NCBI RefSeq assembly: GCF_014202295.1
Contig: NZ_JACHGM010000001.1
Location: 400,020-464,019, forward strand
DNA: 64,000 nt
Source of the DNA: Borreliella afzelii
GTDB taxonomy: Bacteria > Spirochaetota > Spirochaetia > Borreliales > Borreliaceae
Reading direction: 5' to 3'
Of the stretch, positions 27,824-38,314 are shown piece after piece. Numbering within the stretch: position 1 is the stretch's first letter; each line of letters opens with the position of its first letter. Below the pieces are notes generated by a model. That model was given only the letters and a program-made list of their open reading frames with translations. It did no database searches and had not been told where the DNA came from. Both the position numbers and the translations under genes were made by a program.

Positions 27824-28813
27824 TTAAAAATTAAATTTTGATTCCGAGAAGCAATGCATTAAAAAATTATTATTAAGCTTTAAGATTGAAAATATTAAAA
27901 AATATGACAAATTTTGATGAATATTTTTAGAATAAATTCTCAAATATAAATCAAACTTATATAAAATTTTCAAAACAATTTTTATTTCTGAAATTGAATA
28001 ATTTTTAACCCCTACTCTATAAATTTTATTTAATGAAAAAAAGATTTTATTTTTATTCAATGCACTCTGCAAGCTTCCAAATACATTATAATCTATTTGC
28101 ACCTTTAATAATCTTTTAAATTGCCAAATAAGACTCATCAAAACATTAAGCAAATCTTCTCCCTGATCCAAAATAGACTTAATCTTTATCAAAGAATGAG
28201 CCATATCTTTTCTTAAAATTGAATTAAATAAAGAAAAAGTGTTTTCAAAACGAACAAAACTAATCCAAGAAGTTATATCTTCCTCATCAATAATGTTATT
28301 CTTGGCAAAAAGCGCAAAAGAATCTATATAAAATTTCAAAATTTTAGTATCTGAATTTAACATTAAAAGCATTAAATTTATTGCAGAATCTGTAATTTTA
28401 ATATTAAGATTAGAAAAATTTCTTTTTACAAATGTAAATTTGTCATCATCAGAAATTTCATAAAAAACTTTTTTTATAAACTTAAGCTTATTTTTAAAAT
28501 CAATATTACATGTATTACTATTAGAAACAAAAATAACAGTTTTATTGCTAGACTTTAAAATTGCATTACATACTAGTTCTAAATCTTTTCCTGCTTTTAA
28601 AAGTTCAGACTCATAAACAATAAAAATTTCTTTTTCTGAAAAAAAAGACCTAGAAAACAGTTTTTCAACAAATCCCACAACTGAGATTTCTGACAAAAAA
28701 ATTTTAGTAACTGAAACTTTTGATTTAAAAGCATCCATCTTGATTAAAAGCTCTTTCAAATAAGCTTCTTTTAAACCTTGCTCACTGCCTAACAATAAAT
28801 AAACCACTTGCAT
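27824..28813 (-). CDS. holA: DNA polymerase III subunit delta
   Basis: Delta is the clamp-opening subunit of the clamp loader. The start ATG at 28813 (MQVVYLLLGSEQGLKEAYLK) gives 329 residues; an in-frame TTG one codon earlier is less likely. The N-terminal pattern, the KTVIFVSNSN strand and the C-terminal helical domain (LVWQFKRLLKVQ-like, residues about 220-235) match HolA. Sequence conservation in this family is low, so the call also uses length and overall pattern. Confidence 0.82.
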   Translation of the reverse strand: MQVVYLLLGSEQGLKEAYLKELLIKMDAFKSKVSVTKIFLSEISVVGFVEKLFSRSFFSEKEIFIVYESELLKAGKDLELVCNAILKSSNKTVIFVSNSNTCNIDFKNKLKFIKKVFYEISDDDKFTFVKRNFSNLNIKITDSAINLMLLMLNSDTKILKFYIDSFALFAKNNIIDEEDITSWISFVRFENTFSLFNSILRKDMAHSLIKIKSILDQGEDLLNVLMSLIWQFKRLLKVQIDYNVFGSLQSALNKNKIFFSLNKIYRVGVKNYSISEIKIVLKILYKFDLYLRIYSKNIHQNLSYFLIFSILKLNNNFLMHCFSESKFNF

Positions 28814-28869
28814 CAAAGTAAATTATAATCCAAGTACCAAATATATTATACTTAAGCTAGGAGGAGAAT

Positions 28870-30018
28870 ATGAAAGTTGCAATATTTACAGATACGTATA
28901 TCCCAGAAAAAAATGGAGTAGCAACGTCAATAAAGCAAATTAAAGAAGGATTTGAAAAAAATGGTTATGAAGTGTACATATTTTGTCCAAAATCCAAAAA
29001 ATCTTTAAACGAAAAAAACGTTTACAGATGCTCATCTATTCAAATAAATAAAAAACTAGATGCTGTAATAGCTTTTCCCAACAAAAGAAAAATATTTAAA
29101 ATAATACAAAGCTATAAACCAGACATCATTCATACTCACTCCGAGTTTTCTATGGGAAAAATTGGAAAACAAATTGCATTAAAACAAAACATACCAATAG
29201 TTCACACAAGCCATACAATGTGGGATTATTATTTGCATTACTTAGGAATTTTTAAATACTTTATTAAACCCGACAAAATGATGCAAAAACATTATAATAA
29301 AATAAAACATTTTATTTACCCATCAAGCAAAGCAAAAGAGAGATATTTTCAACTATCAAATAATTCTAACTATAGAATAATTCCAAATGGCGTTGATAGA
29401 AAGCTTTTCATAAAAACTCTAAGCAAAGAAAAAAAAGATGAAATTTTAAAAAAGCATAATATAAAGCAAACAGACAAAATAATCATATTTGTTGGAAGAA
29501 TAAATAAAGAAAAAAACATAAATTTATTAGTAATACATTTAAAAGACCTTTTAATACAAAATAAAAATTATAAACTTATCATTATTGGCAAAGGAAGTGA
29601 AGAAAAGGAAATAAAAAATTTTAGCATCAAACATGGACTTGAAAAACAAATATTGCTAATAGGAACAATTCCGTGGGAAGAAATATGCTATTACTATAAA
29701 ATTTCTGATATCTTTGCTAGTCTATCAAGAAGCGAAGTATATCCAATGACAGTAATAGAAGCATTAACCGCTGGGATACCTGCTATTTTAATAAATGATT
29801 TTATATATAAAGACGTAATAAAAGAAGGGATAAATGGATTCTTAATAAAAAAGTACGAAAACTTATCTCAGTACATAGACAAAGTAATAAAAGATGATAA
29901 AACACTAAAAATATTTAAACAAAATGCGAAAAAATACTCTACTAAATTTTCAAGTCATTTTTTTACAAAAAAAATTGAAAATTATTACTCAGAAATTATT
30001 GCAAGAAAAAATCATTAA
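28870..30018 (+). CDS. Family 4 glycosyltransferase, probable glycolipid synthase
   Basis: This is a GT-B fold transferase of 382 residues. The N-terminal Rossmann half starts MKVAIFTDTYIPEKNGVATS. The C-terminal half carries IIFVGRINKEKNINLLV and the acid motif ARSEVYPMTVIEALTAGIPAI-like (about 285-305). In B. burgdorferi the gene in this place (BB0454) was shown to be a galactosyltransferase making monogalactosyl-diacylglycerol, a main envelope glycolipid. AGGAG lies just upstream. Its end overlaps the convergent mscS by four bases. Confidence 0.87.
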   Translation: MKVAIFTDTYIPEKNGVATSIKQIKEGFEKNGYEVYIFCPKSKKSLNEKNVYRCSSIQINKKLDAVIAFPNKRKIFKIIQSYKPDIIHTHSEFSMGKIGKQIALKQNIPIVHTSHTMWDYYLHYLGIFKYFIKPDKMMQKHYNKIKHFIYPSSKAKERYFQLSNNSNYRIIPNGVDRKLFIKTLSKEKKDEILKKHNIKQTDKIIIFVGRINKEKNINLLVIHLKDLLIQNKNYKLIIIGKGSEEKEIKNFSIKHGLEKQILLIGTIPWEEICYYYKISDIFASLSRSEVYPMTVIEALTAGIPAILINDFIYKDVIKEGINGFLIKKYENLSQYIDKVIKDDKTLKIFKQNAKKYSTKFSSHFFTKKIENYYSEIIARKNH

Positions 30019-30857
30019 TATAATTTATCAAAAGGTATAAAACAAATTGGAAACTTAATTTTCATATCTAATAAAACACTTTGAATAGACTCACCAATAA
30101 AATATTTAAAATCCCAAAAAGCCTCTGTATTGACAAAAAATCGAACCTGCACGATTATATAACAAGGGGTATATTTTTCAACAATAAGAGTAGGAAAACA
30201 AGCCTCAACATTAAATTTCTCATTATTGAAAATCATTAAATCCTCTATTTTATCTTTTAATAAACCAATATTTGTATCATGGGGGACTTGAAAAGAAAAC
30301 ACAACTCTTCTTCTAGGATTTGCTGAAAAATTAACAACAAAATTGGATGTAAGCTTACTGTTTGGAATTTTAACAATTGCTTCGTTAAATGTTTTAAGTG
30401 TAGTAAAAAAGATTTGGACATTCTCAACCAAGCCTTCAACATCGCCACATTTAATATGATCTCCACACTTAAAAAACTTAGAATTCAAAACAATAAATCC
30501 ACTAACAAAATTAGATAAAATGCCTTGAGCAGCAAGCCCAATAGCAAGCCCTAATGATCCAAATACAGCAATAATAGATGTTGTAGGCACCCCAAGATAT
30601 GGCAATATTATTAAAACAATAACAAAATCTGTAAATATTTTGAAAAAAGATTTTAAAAAATTGAAAACTGTAGCCTCTAACTTCTCCTCTAATTTAGACT
30701 TTTCCAAAGTCTTAAATAAGATTTTTCCAATTTTCTTAACTATTAACTTTAAAAAATACCACAGCGCTATAGCAATCGAAACTTTCAAGCCATAACCTAT
30801 CATACTCTCAAGAATATGATTAAAATAATCTTTAAATATGAAAAACTCCTTAAACAA
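30015..30857 (-). CDS. Small-conductance mechanosensitive channel, MscS family
   Basis: The 280-residue protein has N-terminal membrane helices. A pore helix rich in Ala and Gly follows (AVFGSLGLAIGLAAQGILSNFVSG, residues about 97-120), then the MscS beta domain (CGDHIKCGDVEGLVENVQIF) and the IPNSKLTSNFVVNFS motif. Such channels relieve hypo-osmotic stress. It overlaps the glycosyltransferase by four bases, tail to tail. Confidence 0.92.
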   Translation of the reverse strand: MFKEFFIFKDYFNHILESMIGYGLKVSIAIALWYFLKLIVKKIGKILFKTLEKSKLEEKLEATVFNFLKSFFKIFTDFVIVLIILPYLGVPTTSIIAVFGSLGLAIGLAAQGILSNFVSGFIVLNSKFFKCGDHIKCGDVEGLVENVQIFFTTLKTFNEAIVKIPNSKLTSNFVVNFSANPRRRVVFSFQVPHDTNIGLLKDKIEDLMIFNNEKFNVEACFPTLIVEKYTPCYIIVQVRFFVNTEAFWDFKYFIGESIQSVLLDMKIKFPICFIPFDKLY

Positions 30858-31080
30858 ACTAAACTTTCCTTCTAAGCTTTACATAAATTAATTGAATTAT
30901 ATCACAAAAACAAAACAAACCTTTCCAATAGAAAACCTCTAGTTAAAACAATATATCAATGTTTTAAAGCTACAATAAAGCATGTTTTCATCATCACTGT
31001 TCAACAACAAAATACACATTACAAGAACATTTGTGGTAAAATTAGTATGCTAAAGATTTTTACTAAATTTGACAAAACAA

Positions 31081-31674
31081 ATGCATAAAAAGAAGCAAAA
31101 AAAAATATATGAAATTCTGGACTTGTTTTTACTTGTCTTTAAAACAACAACTCTTACAATTGGCGGAGGATTAATAATTATATCTGAGCTTAAAAAAATA
31201 CTTGTTAAAAAAAGAAAAATAATATCAGAAGACGATTTTAACAAAATATTAGCAACATCAAATGTTATTCCTGGGGTTACAGCAGTTAATTTTGTGTTTC
31301 TAATAGGAAGAAAATTTGGGGGTTTCCCATGCGCACTTTTACTCGTTGTTGCCGGAATTTTACCTTCCATTATTGCAATAATAATGGTTTTCCTTTACCT
31401 GGAATTAATGCCAGATAGCATATATGTTAAAAAATTTCTAGAAGGTGCAAAAATATCTTCAATTATCATAATGTTAACAGTTGTTTTAAAATTTTCAAAA
31501 AAAATGTTAAATAATTCTATAATAAAATGGACAATATGTTTTCTTGTAATTTTTGCAATTTTTAAATTAAAAATAAGAATATCATATATTCTGCTAATAT
31601 TCTTTTTAATATACACATTAAAATATATAACAATAAAAAAAATATTAACTAAACAGAAAAAGGATAGAAGTTGA
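31081..31674 (+). CDS. Chromate transporter (CHR) family, first half-length subunit
   Basis: The 197-residue membrane protein has one CHR domain, with the family blocks LTIGGGLIIISELKK, ATSNVIPGVTAVNFVFLIG and GGFPCALLLVVAGILP. The start is the ATG at 31081; a TTG four codons earlier is possible. CHR proteins are usually fused two-domain transporters, but many bacteria use paired short genes as here. The substrate in an obligate parasite is unknown. It overlaps the second half by four bases. Confidence 0.85.
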   Translation: MHKKKQKKIYEILDLFLLVFKTTTLTIGGGLIIISELKKILVKKRKIISEDDFNKILATSNVIPGVTAVNFVFLIGRKFGGFPCALLLVVAGILPSIIAIIMVFLYLELMPDSIYVKKFLEGAKISSIIIMLTVVLKFSKKMLNNSIIKWTICFLVIFAIFKLKIRISYILLIFFLIYTLKYITIKKILTKQKKDRS

Positions 31675-32204
31675 TTTTAATAAATTTATTAATTACATTT
31701 TTAAAAATCGGATTATTAAATTTCGGAGGTGGCAATGGAATTGCAGCAATAATAAACAATGAAATAATTAATAATAAACACTGGATAACAAAAGAAGAAT
31801 TTGTCAATATGATTACAATATCAAGAATAACCCCCGGACCTATTGCCACAAACATAGCAACATACGTTGGAATGAAAACTGCAGGAATTGCGGGGGCAAT
31901 AATTGCTACTGTAGCATTAATAACAGCTCCAATAATAATAATGGTTATAATCCTCCTAATGCTACACAAAATCGGCTTTTTAAGTTATTGTCTAGAAAAT
32001 CTAAAACCTATTATTGTTGCACTGTGGATAATTACAATAATCATTTTGCTCGAAAACACATATTTAAAGATAGAAAACGACAAAACAGAGTTTTTAAGAA
32101 CATTGACTATTGTGGGAATTAATTTTTTTATTTTATTTTTTTATAATAAAATAGGCCCAGCATTAATAATTATACTTAGCGGTTTTTTTTATACATTAAT
32201 ATAA
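31671..32204 (+). CDS. Chromate transporter (CHR) family, second half-length subunit
   Basis: The 177-residue partner of the preceding gene starts at TTG 31671, overlapping the previous stop. It shows the typical LKIGLLNFGGGNGIAAIINNE and ITISRITPGPIATNIATYVG blocks of the CHR domain. The two halves would assemble in antiparallel fashion. rpoN begins two bases after it. Confidence 0.85.
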   Translation: MILINLLITFLKIGLLNFGGGNGIAAIINNEIINNKHWITKEEFVNMITISRITPGPIATNIATYVGMKTAGIAGAIIATVALITAPIIIMVIILLMLHKIGFLSYCLENLKPIIVALWIITIIILLENTYLKIENDKTEFLRTLTIVGINFFILFFYNKIGPALIIILSGFFYTLI

Positions 32205-32206
32205 AT

Positions 32207-33466
32207 ATGATTAAACAAAAATTAAAATTATCTCAAAATTTAAACTCAATTCAAATACAAACAATAAAATTATTAAGTCTTAATAAAAAAGAATTAACAC
32301 AGCTTATATTAGAAGAAATCGAAAATAACGAATGCCTAAAAATAGACTCAAATAAAATATTTTTTGAAACATTAAAAACATATAGATTTAAAAAGGTTTT
32401 TTATAAAGAAGATAATATGATAAAAAATCAACACGACATAGCGCTTGAAAAAACACAAACAAACATTTCTTTAAAAGAACACCTTTTGCTACAATTAAGA
32501 ATTCAAAGAATAAACGAAGATGAACTTAAAATAGGTGAAATATTAATAAACAATCTAAACAACAAAGGCTTTCATATAATAAACCCTTACGATCTTTTTA
32601 AAAAGGAAGAAAAAGAAAAAGTAAAAAAAATAATTGAACTTATTCAAAAATTTGATCCAATAGGAATTTGTGTCCCCAATATAATAGAATCGTTAATTTT
32701 ACAAGCAAAGCATCATAAATTAGAAAGTAATATTATTAAAATTCTTGAAAAAGCAGAACTTCTTGAAAAAACTCAAGAAAAGTTAAAAGAAGAGCTCAAA
32801 ATAAGAAGTAAAGAATTTAACACAGCTTTAGAAATTATAAGACAAAAGCTCAATCCCAACCCAACATTCGAATTTAAAGACCCAGAAGACACTAATTTTT
32901 ATGTTGATCCAGATATATTAATAATAAACCACAATAACAAATTTAAGATTAAAATCAAAGAAGTTAACATCTTTAAAAAAGAACTTAAAAGAACAAATGA
33001 AAATCCTCAAAAACAAAAAAAAGCAAAATGGTTAATCGAATCATTGAGATATAGAGACGAAATACTTGCAAAAATAGGAATAGCTATATACACATTGCAA
33101 AAAGAATTTTTAAGAAGAGGTTTTAAAAGCTTAAGACCAATGAACTTGAGCATTTTGTCAGAAAAAATCAATGTATCAAAATCAACAATATCAAGAGCAA
33201 TAAAAAATAAATATTTAAAATGCGAATGGGGTACCATATTAATCAAAGAGCTCTTTAGCTCTGTTGGTGGAGCAAAAACAAATGAATTTTCAAAATTAAG
33301 CATTAAAATAACGGTAAAAAAGTTGCTAGAAGTAAATAAAAAGATGTCAGATAAAGCAATTTCTGCTATACTAAAATCCAAAGGAATCTCTATTTCTAGA
33401 AGAACAGTAAACAAGTATAGAAATGAATTGAAATCTGAGAAAGGAAGAATATATTATGGAACCTAA
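32207..33466 (+). CDS. rpoN: RNA polymerase sigma-54 factor
   Basis: RpoN with the activator Rrp2 drives rpoS and thereby the tick-to-mammal switch in Lyme spirochetes. The 419 residues include region I (MIKQKLKLSQNLNSIQIQTI), a core-binding domain, a helix-turn-helix (LSEKINVSKSTISRAIKNKY) and the RpoN box SRRTVNKYR at about 397-405. It is shorter than most, mainly in acidic region II. It overlaps hpf by 11 bases and is part of a seven-gene operon. Confidence 0.96.
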   Translation: MIKQKLKLSQNLNSIQIQTIKLLSLNKKELTQLILEEIENNECLKIDSNKIFFETLKTYRFKKVFYKEDNMIKNQHDIALEKTQTNISLKEHLLLQLRIQRINEDELKIGEILINNLNNKGFHIINPYDLFKKEEKEKVKKIIELIQKFDPIGICVPNIIESLILQAKHHKLESNIIKILEKAELLEKTQEKLKEELKIRSKEFNTALEIIRQKLNPNPTFEFKDPEDTNFYVDPDILIINHNNKFKIKIKEVNIFKKELKRTNENPQKQKKAKWLIESLRYRDEILAKIGIAIYTLQKEFLRRGFKSLRPMNLSILSEKINVSKSTISRAIKNKYLKCEWGTILIKELFSSVGGAKTNEFSKLSIKITVKKLLEVNKKMSDKAISAILKSKGISISRRTVNKYRNELKSEKGRIYYGT

Positions 33467-33749
33467 AATTCAAGCAGTTAATTATAACTTAAATGAGAGT
33501 GAAAAAATTTTTATTCTCAAAAAGCTAGAAAAATTTGATACTCATATCAAAAAACATGTAGAAAATTTAAAAATTACAATCAAAAAAGAACATGAACTTT
33601 TTGAATTCGACGCACATATTCACTTTAATTGGGGGAAAAGAATACATATAAGAGAAGCTGGAAAAATACTTCTCACCCTTATTGATAGCGCAATAGGAAC
33701 ACTTTACAAAACAGCAACTAAAGAAAAAGAAAAGAAAAACAACAAATAA
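33456..33749 (+). CDS. hpf: Ribosome hibernation promoting factor, short form
   Basis: The 97-residue protein has the HPF/YfiA beta-alpha fold: NYNLNESEKIFILKKLEKFD, then AHIHFNWGKRIHIREAG and DLIDSAIGTLYK-like final helix. The short form lacks the C-terminal dimerisation domain of long HPF. It begins inside the end of rpoN, the same rpoN-hpf order as in Proteobacteria. Confidence 0.9.
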   Translation: MEPKIQAVNYNLNESEKIFILKKLEKFDTHIKKHVENLKITIKKEHELFEFDAHIHFNWGKRIHIREAGKILLTLIDSAIGTLYKTATKEKEKKNNK

Positions 33750-33761
33750 GATAAGTAAAAA

Positions 33762-34037
33762 ATGCAAGAAGTAGAAATTGAGATAATAAATAAAGATGGG
33801 ATACATTCAAGATCAGCAAACATCATTTCTGAATTCGCAAATAAACACTCTTCGTGTGATATAAAAATAACAACAAAAGATGGTAGAAAAGCTGACGCAA
33901 AGTCTACAATCGAAATTATCATATTAGGAATAGTATACAAAGAAAAAGTAAAAATAACTGTCATCGGGAAAAAAGAAAAACTGACAATTAAAAATTTGTT
34001 AAACTTACTAAAATATAATTTTTTAAAAGAGCTTTAA
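33762..34037 (+). CDS. HPr-like phosphocarrier protein of the phosphotransferase system
   Basis: The 91-residue protein has the HPr fold with phosphorylation site His15 in GIHSRSAN; classical HPr has GIHARPA, and Arg17 is kept. The regulatory serine position is retained as KST (Ser48). It lies between hpf and the antiporter-EIIA fusion, where Proteobacteria encode NPr, so it may serve a regulatory PTS rather than sugar uptake. That role is inference. Confidence 0.88.
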   Translation: MQEVEIEIINKDGIHSRSANIISEFANKHSSCDIKITTKDGRKADAKSTIEIIILGIVYKEKVKITVIGKKEKLTIKNLLNLLKYNFLKEL

Positions 34038-34039
34038 AA

Positions 34040-36145
34040 ATGAACAAAAAAATTTTTTACATAACAATATTGCTGCACTTACCTAATATTCTATTTTCAT
34101 ACTCAACAAAAGATGACATTGAGACAACAATGTCATCTTTTGTTATGAGTCTGGCAATCATTGTAATCTCATCTATTTCGCTAGGCAATCTAGTAGCAAA
34201 AATAGGGATTCCAAAAGTAATAGGACAAATAACAGCGGGAATCATTCTAAGTCCAAATGCCTTTGGAAAAATTCAAATACCTTTATTATTCCCATTAGGA
34301 ATAACTCAAATTGGAGAAAATTATTTAATAAATGAAAAAATATTTGCAATCTCTACCATAGCTTCAATAATATTACTTTTCACGGCAGGACTTGAAACTG
34401 ACTTAAAATTGTTTATCAAATTTTTGCCACGCGGAGGAATTATTGGAATAACAGAAGTTATTGGCACCTTCACAAGTTTTGTATTAATGGCCAGCATAAT
34501 TTTTAATGTGCCTCTGATAAGTCCAACCTCGCTTTTTATTGGAATAATTGGAACTCCAACATCAGCAGGAATCGCAGCAAGTATACTCTCTGCAAAGAAA
34601 AAAATGAGCACTTCAGAGGGAGTAACAATAATCTCAACTTCGATTATTGATGATGTGCTTTCAATGCTTATGCTTACAAGTGTAATAACTATATCAAGAT
34701 CTATATCAGATCTTGATATAGCAAGCTCAATTAAAAGCATAATTCAAAACATAGTAATTTGGCTATGCTTAACTTTCTTTTTAATATATATATCAGAGAC
34801 ACTCTCAAGACTGTTGAAAAAATTAAACAGCGTTACATTGGCAACCGTAATAACACTCTCTCTAGCCCTTACTATTTCAAGTATTTTTCAAAATCTAGGA
34901 ATGTCTTTTGTTGTTGGAGCTTATGTATTTGGACTTGCTATGTCAAAAACAGATATTGTATATGTAATTCAAGACAAACTAACAATCTTTGAAAGATTTT
35001 TTATCCCAATCTTTTTTACATCAATTGGACTTATGTCAGATATTAACGAAATACTCTCAAAAGAAGTTCTCATTTTAGGATTGGCAATTAGCGCAATAGC
35101 AATACTTACTAAAAGCATATTTTGCTTTATTCCAGCACTCTTTTTGGGATTTAATAAACTTGGAGCCTTAAAAATTGCAGTAGGAATGGTCCCAAGAGGA
35201 GAAGTTTCACTTATTATGGCAAATGTAGCATTATCTTCAGGATTTATTAGCCAAAAAATATTTGGAATCATAATAATAATGGTATTTTTACCAACAATAG
35301 TTGCAACACCCATAATAAACTTTTTATTCAAAATAAATAAAAGCGGACTTAAAAAAGAACTCCCAATAGATCAAAATACACACATATGCGTATCATTTGA
35401 ATATGACAATTTAGCCAAAATTCTTGTGTGGGACTTGAAAAACGAGTTAAGAAAAGAAGGATTTTTCACACAACAGATTAAAAATGATTCTTCACAATAT
35501 ATTAATGCAAGAAAAAATAATATATCCTTTTCAATAAAAAGAGAAGGCAGTAAAATCACATTCGAATGCCCAAATAATCACTTAATTATAATGCAAGACC
35601 TTTTTAGAGAAACAATCTTAAACCTAGAAAAAATAACCAAAGAAGTTGAAACAATCTCTTTAAGAACAAAAAAACTAGATTACTCAATAAATTATGATAA
35701 AATCCTTAGTAATATCAAGCTAAATAAAAGAATAAAAAAGGAAAATATTATTCTAGAATTAAAAGCAAGCAATAAGGCGGATGTTCTAAGAGAACTTTTA
35801 AGCGTAATAAACATTGAAATTGACAAAGAAAGAATATTCCAAGATTTAATGGAAAGAGAAAAATTAATTACTACCGCACTAAAAGAAGGTTTTGCTATTC
35901 CTCATTTAAAAACAAATTTAATCTCAAAAATACATATTGCAATAGGAATAAGCCATGAAGGGATTGACTTTAATGCTCTTGACAAGAATTTAAGCCATGT
36001 TTTTATATTAATATTGTGCCCAGCAAAAGATTATGTTAGCTACCCCAGAATTTTAGCATCTGTTGTAGGCAAAGTTGATCTATATAAAAAAGAAATTTTA
36101 AATGCAAAAACAGATAAAGAAATTTATAATATAATAGTGAGTTGA
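34040..36145 (+). CDS. CPA2-family cation/proton antiporter fused to a PTS EIIA domain
   Basis: The 701-residue protein has a signal-like start and about 12 membrane helices (about 30-430) of the NapA/KefC class. The ion-site aspartate pair is in STSIIDDVLSM, and GTPTSAGIAASILSA precedes it. A soluble linker follows. The last ~140 residues form an EIIA domain of the mannitol/fructose/Ntr class, with the phosphorylatable His622 in GFAIPHLKT. Phosphorylation by the upstream HPr could gate transport. Two long perfect inverted repeats lie inside the gene. Confidence 0.9.
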   Translation: MNKKIFYITILLHLPNILFSYSTKDDIETTMSSFVMSLAIIVISSISLGNLVAKIGIPKVIGQITAGIILSPNAFGKIQIPLLFPLGITQIGENYLINEKIFAISTIASIILLFTAGLETDLKLFIKFLPRGGIIGITEVIGTFTSFVLMASIIFNVPLISPTSLFIGIIGTPTSAGIAASILSAKKKMSTSEGVTIISTSIIDDVLSMLMLTSVITISRSISDLDIASSIKSIIQNIVIWLCLTFFLIYISETLSRLLKKLNSVTLATVITLSLALTISSIFQNLGMSFVVGAYVFGLAMSKTDIVYVIQDKLTIFERFFIPIFFTSIGLMSDINEILSKEVLILGLAISAIAILTKSIFCFIPALFLGFNKLGALKIAVGMVPRGEVSLIMANVALSSGFISQKIFGIIIIMVFLPTIVATPIINFLFKINKSGLKKELPIDQNTHICVSFEYDNLAKILVWDLKNELRKEGFFTQQIKNDSSQYINARKNNISFSIKREGSKITFECPNNHLIIMQDLFRETILNLEKITKEVETISLRTKKLDYSINYDKILSNIKLNKRIKKENIILELKASNKADVLRELLSVINIEIDKERIFQDLMEREKLITTALKEGFAIPHLKTNLISKIHIAIGISHEGIDFNALDKNLSHVFILILCPAKDYVSYPRILASVVGKVDLYKKEILNAKTDKEIYNIIVS
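34105..34144. repeat. Perfect 17-bp inverted repeat inside the antiporter-EIIA gene
   Basis: Arms 34105-34121 and 34128-34144 are exact reverse complements (17 bp) around a 6-base loop. They cover codons about 22-35, just after the N-terminal hydrophobic segment. The RNA would form a strong hairpin about 65 bases into the coding region. It is not followed by a T run, so it is not an ordinary terminator. Confidence 0.9.
34689..34721. repeat. Perfect 14-bp inverted repeat inside the antiporter-EIIA gene
   Basis: Arms 34689-34702 and 34708-34721 (CTATATCAAGATCT and its complement) flank a 5-base loop. It lies in the membrane domain coding region, just after the IIDDVLSM motif. It is the second long perfect hairpin within this gene. 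Confidence 0.9.
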
Positions 36146-37909
<1,764 letters not shown>

Positions 37910-38261
37910 ATTCACAATATAACTATACTGCACGCCTTTGAAATTATAAAAATTAGTTAATCTCATATTCCTTAGGATTTTTCAATAGTATATCCTCTTT
38001 TAAAGAATTAAATCTCAAAGCTAAAGTTTAATTTTCACAAACAATAAACGCTATAAAAAACACATAAAGTCAATTCAAAGAAAAATGCTTTTTTTTAAAA
38101 TTTAGAAAAAATCTTAATTACCTCCTTATTCAATCAAAACAGCCTCATAAACATAGCATTTAAAAATCATTTAAAAATAAATTTGGATTTTATTCAAATT
38201 CTTAAAAAGATATCAAATTAATCAATAATTTTACAATTCAATATCTTAAACATAACAAATA
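37910..38261. other. Intergenic region between convergent aspS and fba
   Basis: About 350 AT-rich bases after aspS show no gene, repeat or clear plus-strand terminator. The minus-strand fba terminator lies at its right edge. Confidence 0.5.
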
Positions 38262-38290
38262 ATAAAAAAGCCGCTCAAAAAGCAGCTTGT
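38262..38290 (-). terminator. Intrinsic terminator of fba
   Basis: On the minus strand AGCTGC and GCGGCT form a GC-rich hairpin (one G-U pair; arms 38269-38274 and 38282-38287) followed by TTTTTT. It begins 27 bases after the fba stop. Confidence 0.75.
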
Positions 38291-38314
38291 AAATAAAAAT
38301 TAATGAATTTTTAT

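Noticed and set aside
31050..31370. 106-codon minus-strand open frame opposite the first ChrA gene
   Set aside because: It has no recognised motif, and the plus strand encodes an obvious CHR domain.
34321..34740. 139-codon minus-strand open frame within the antiporter gene
   Set aside because: The plus-strand frame has clear antiporter motifs; the reverse frame is an antisense shadow.
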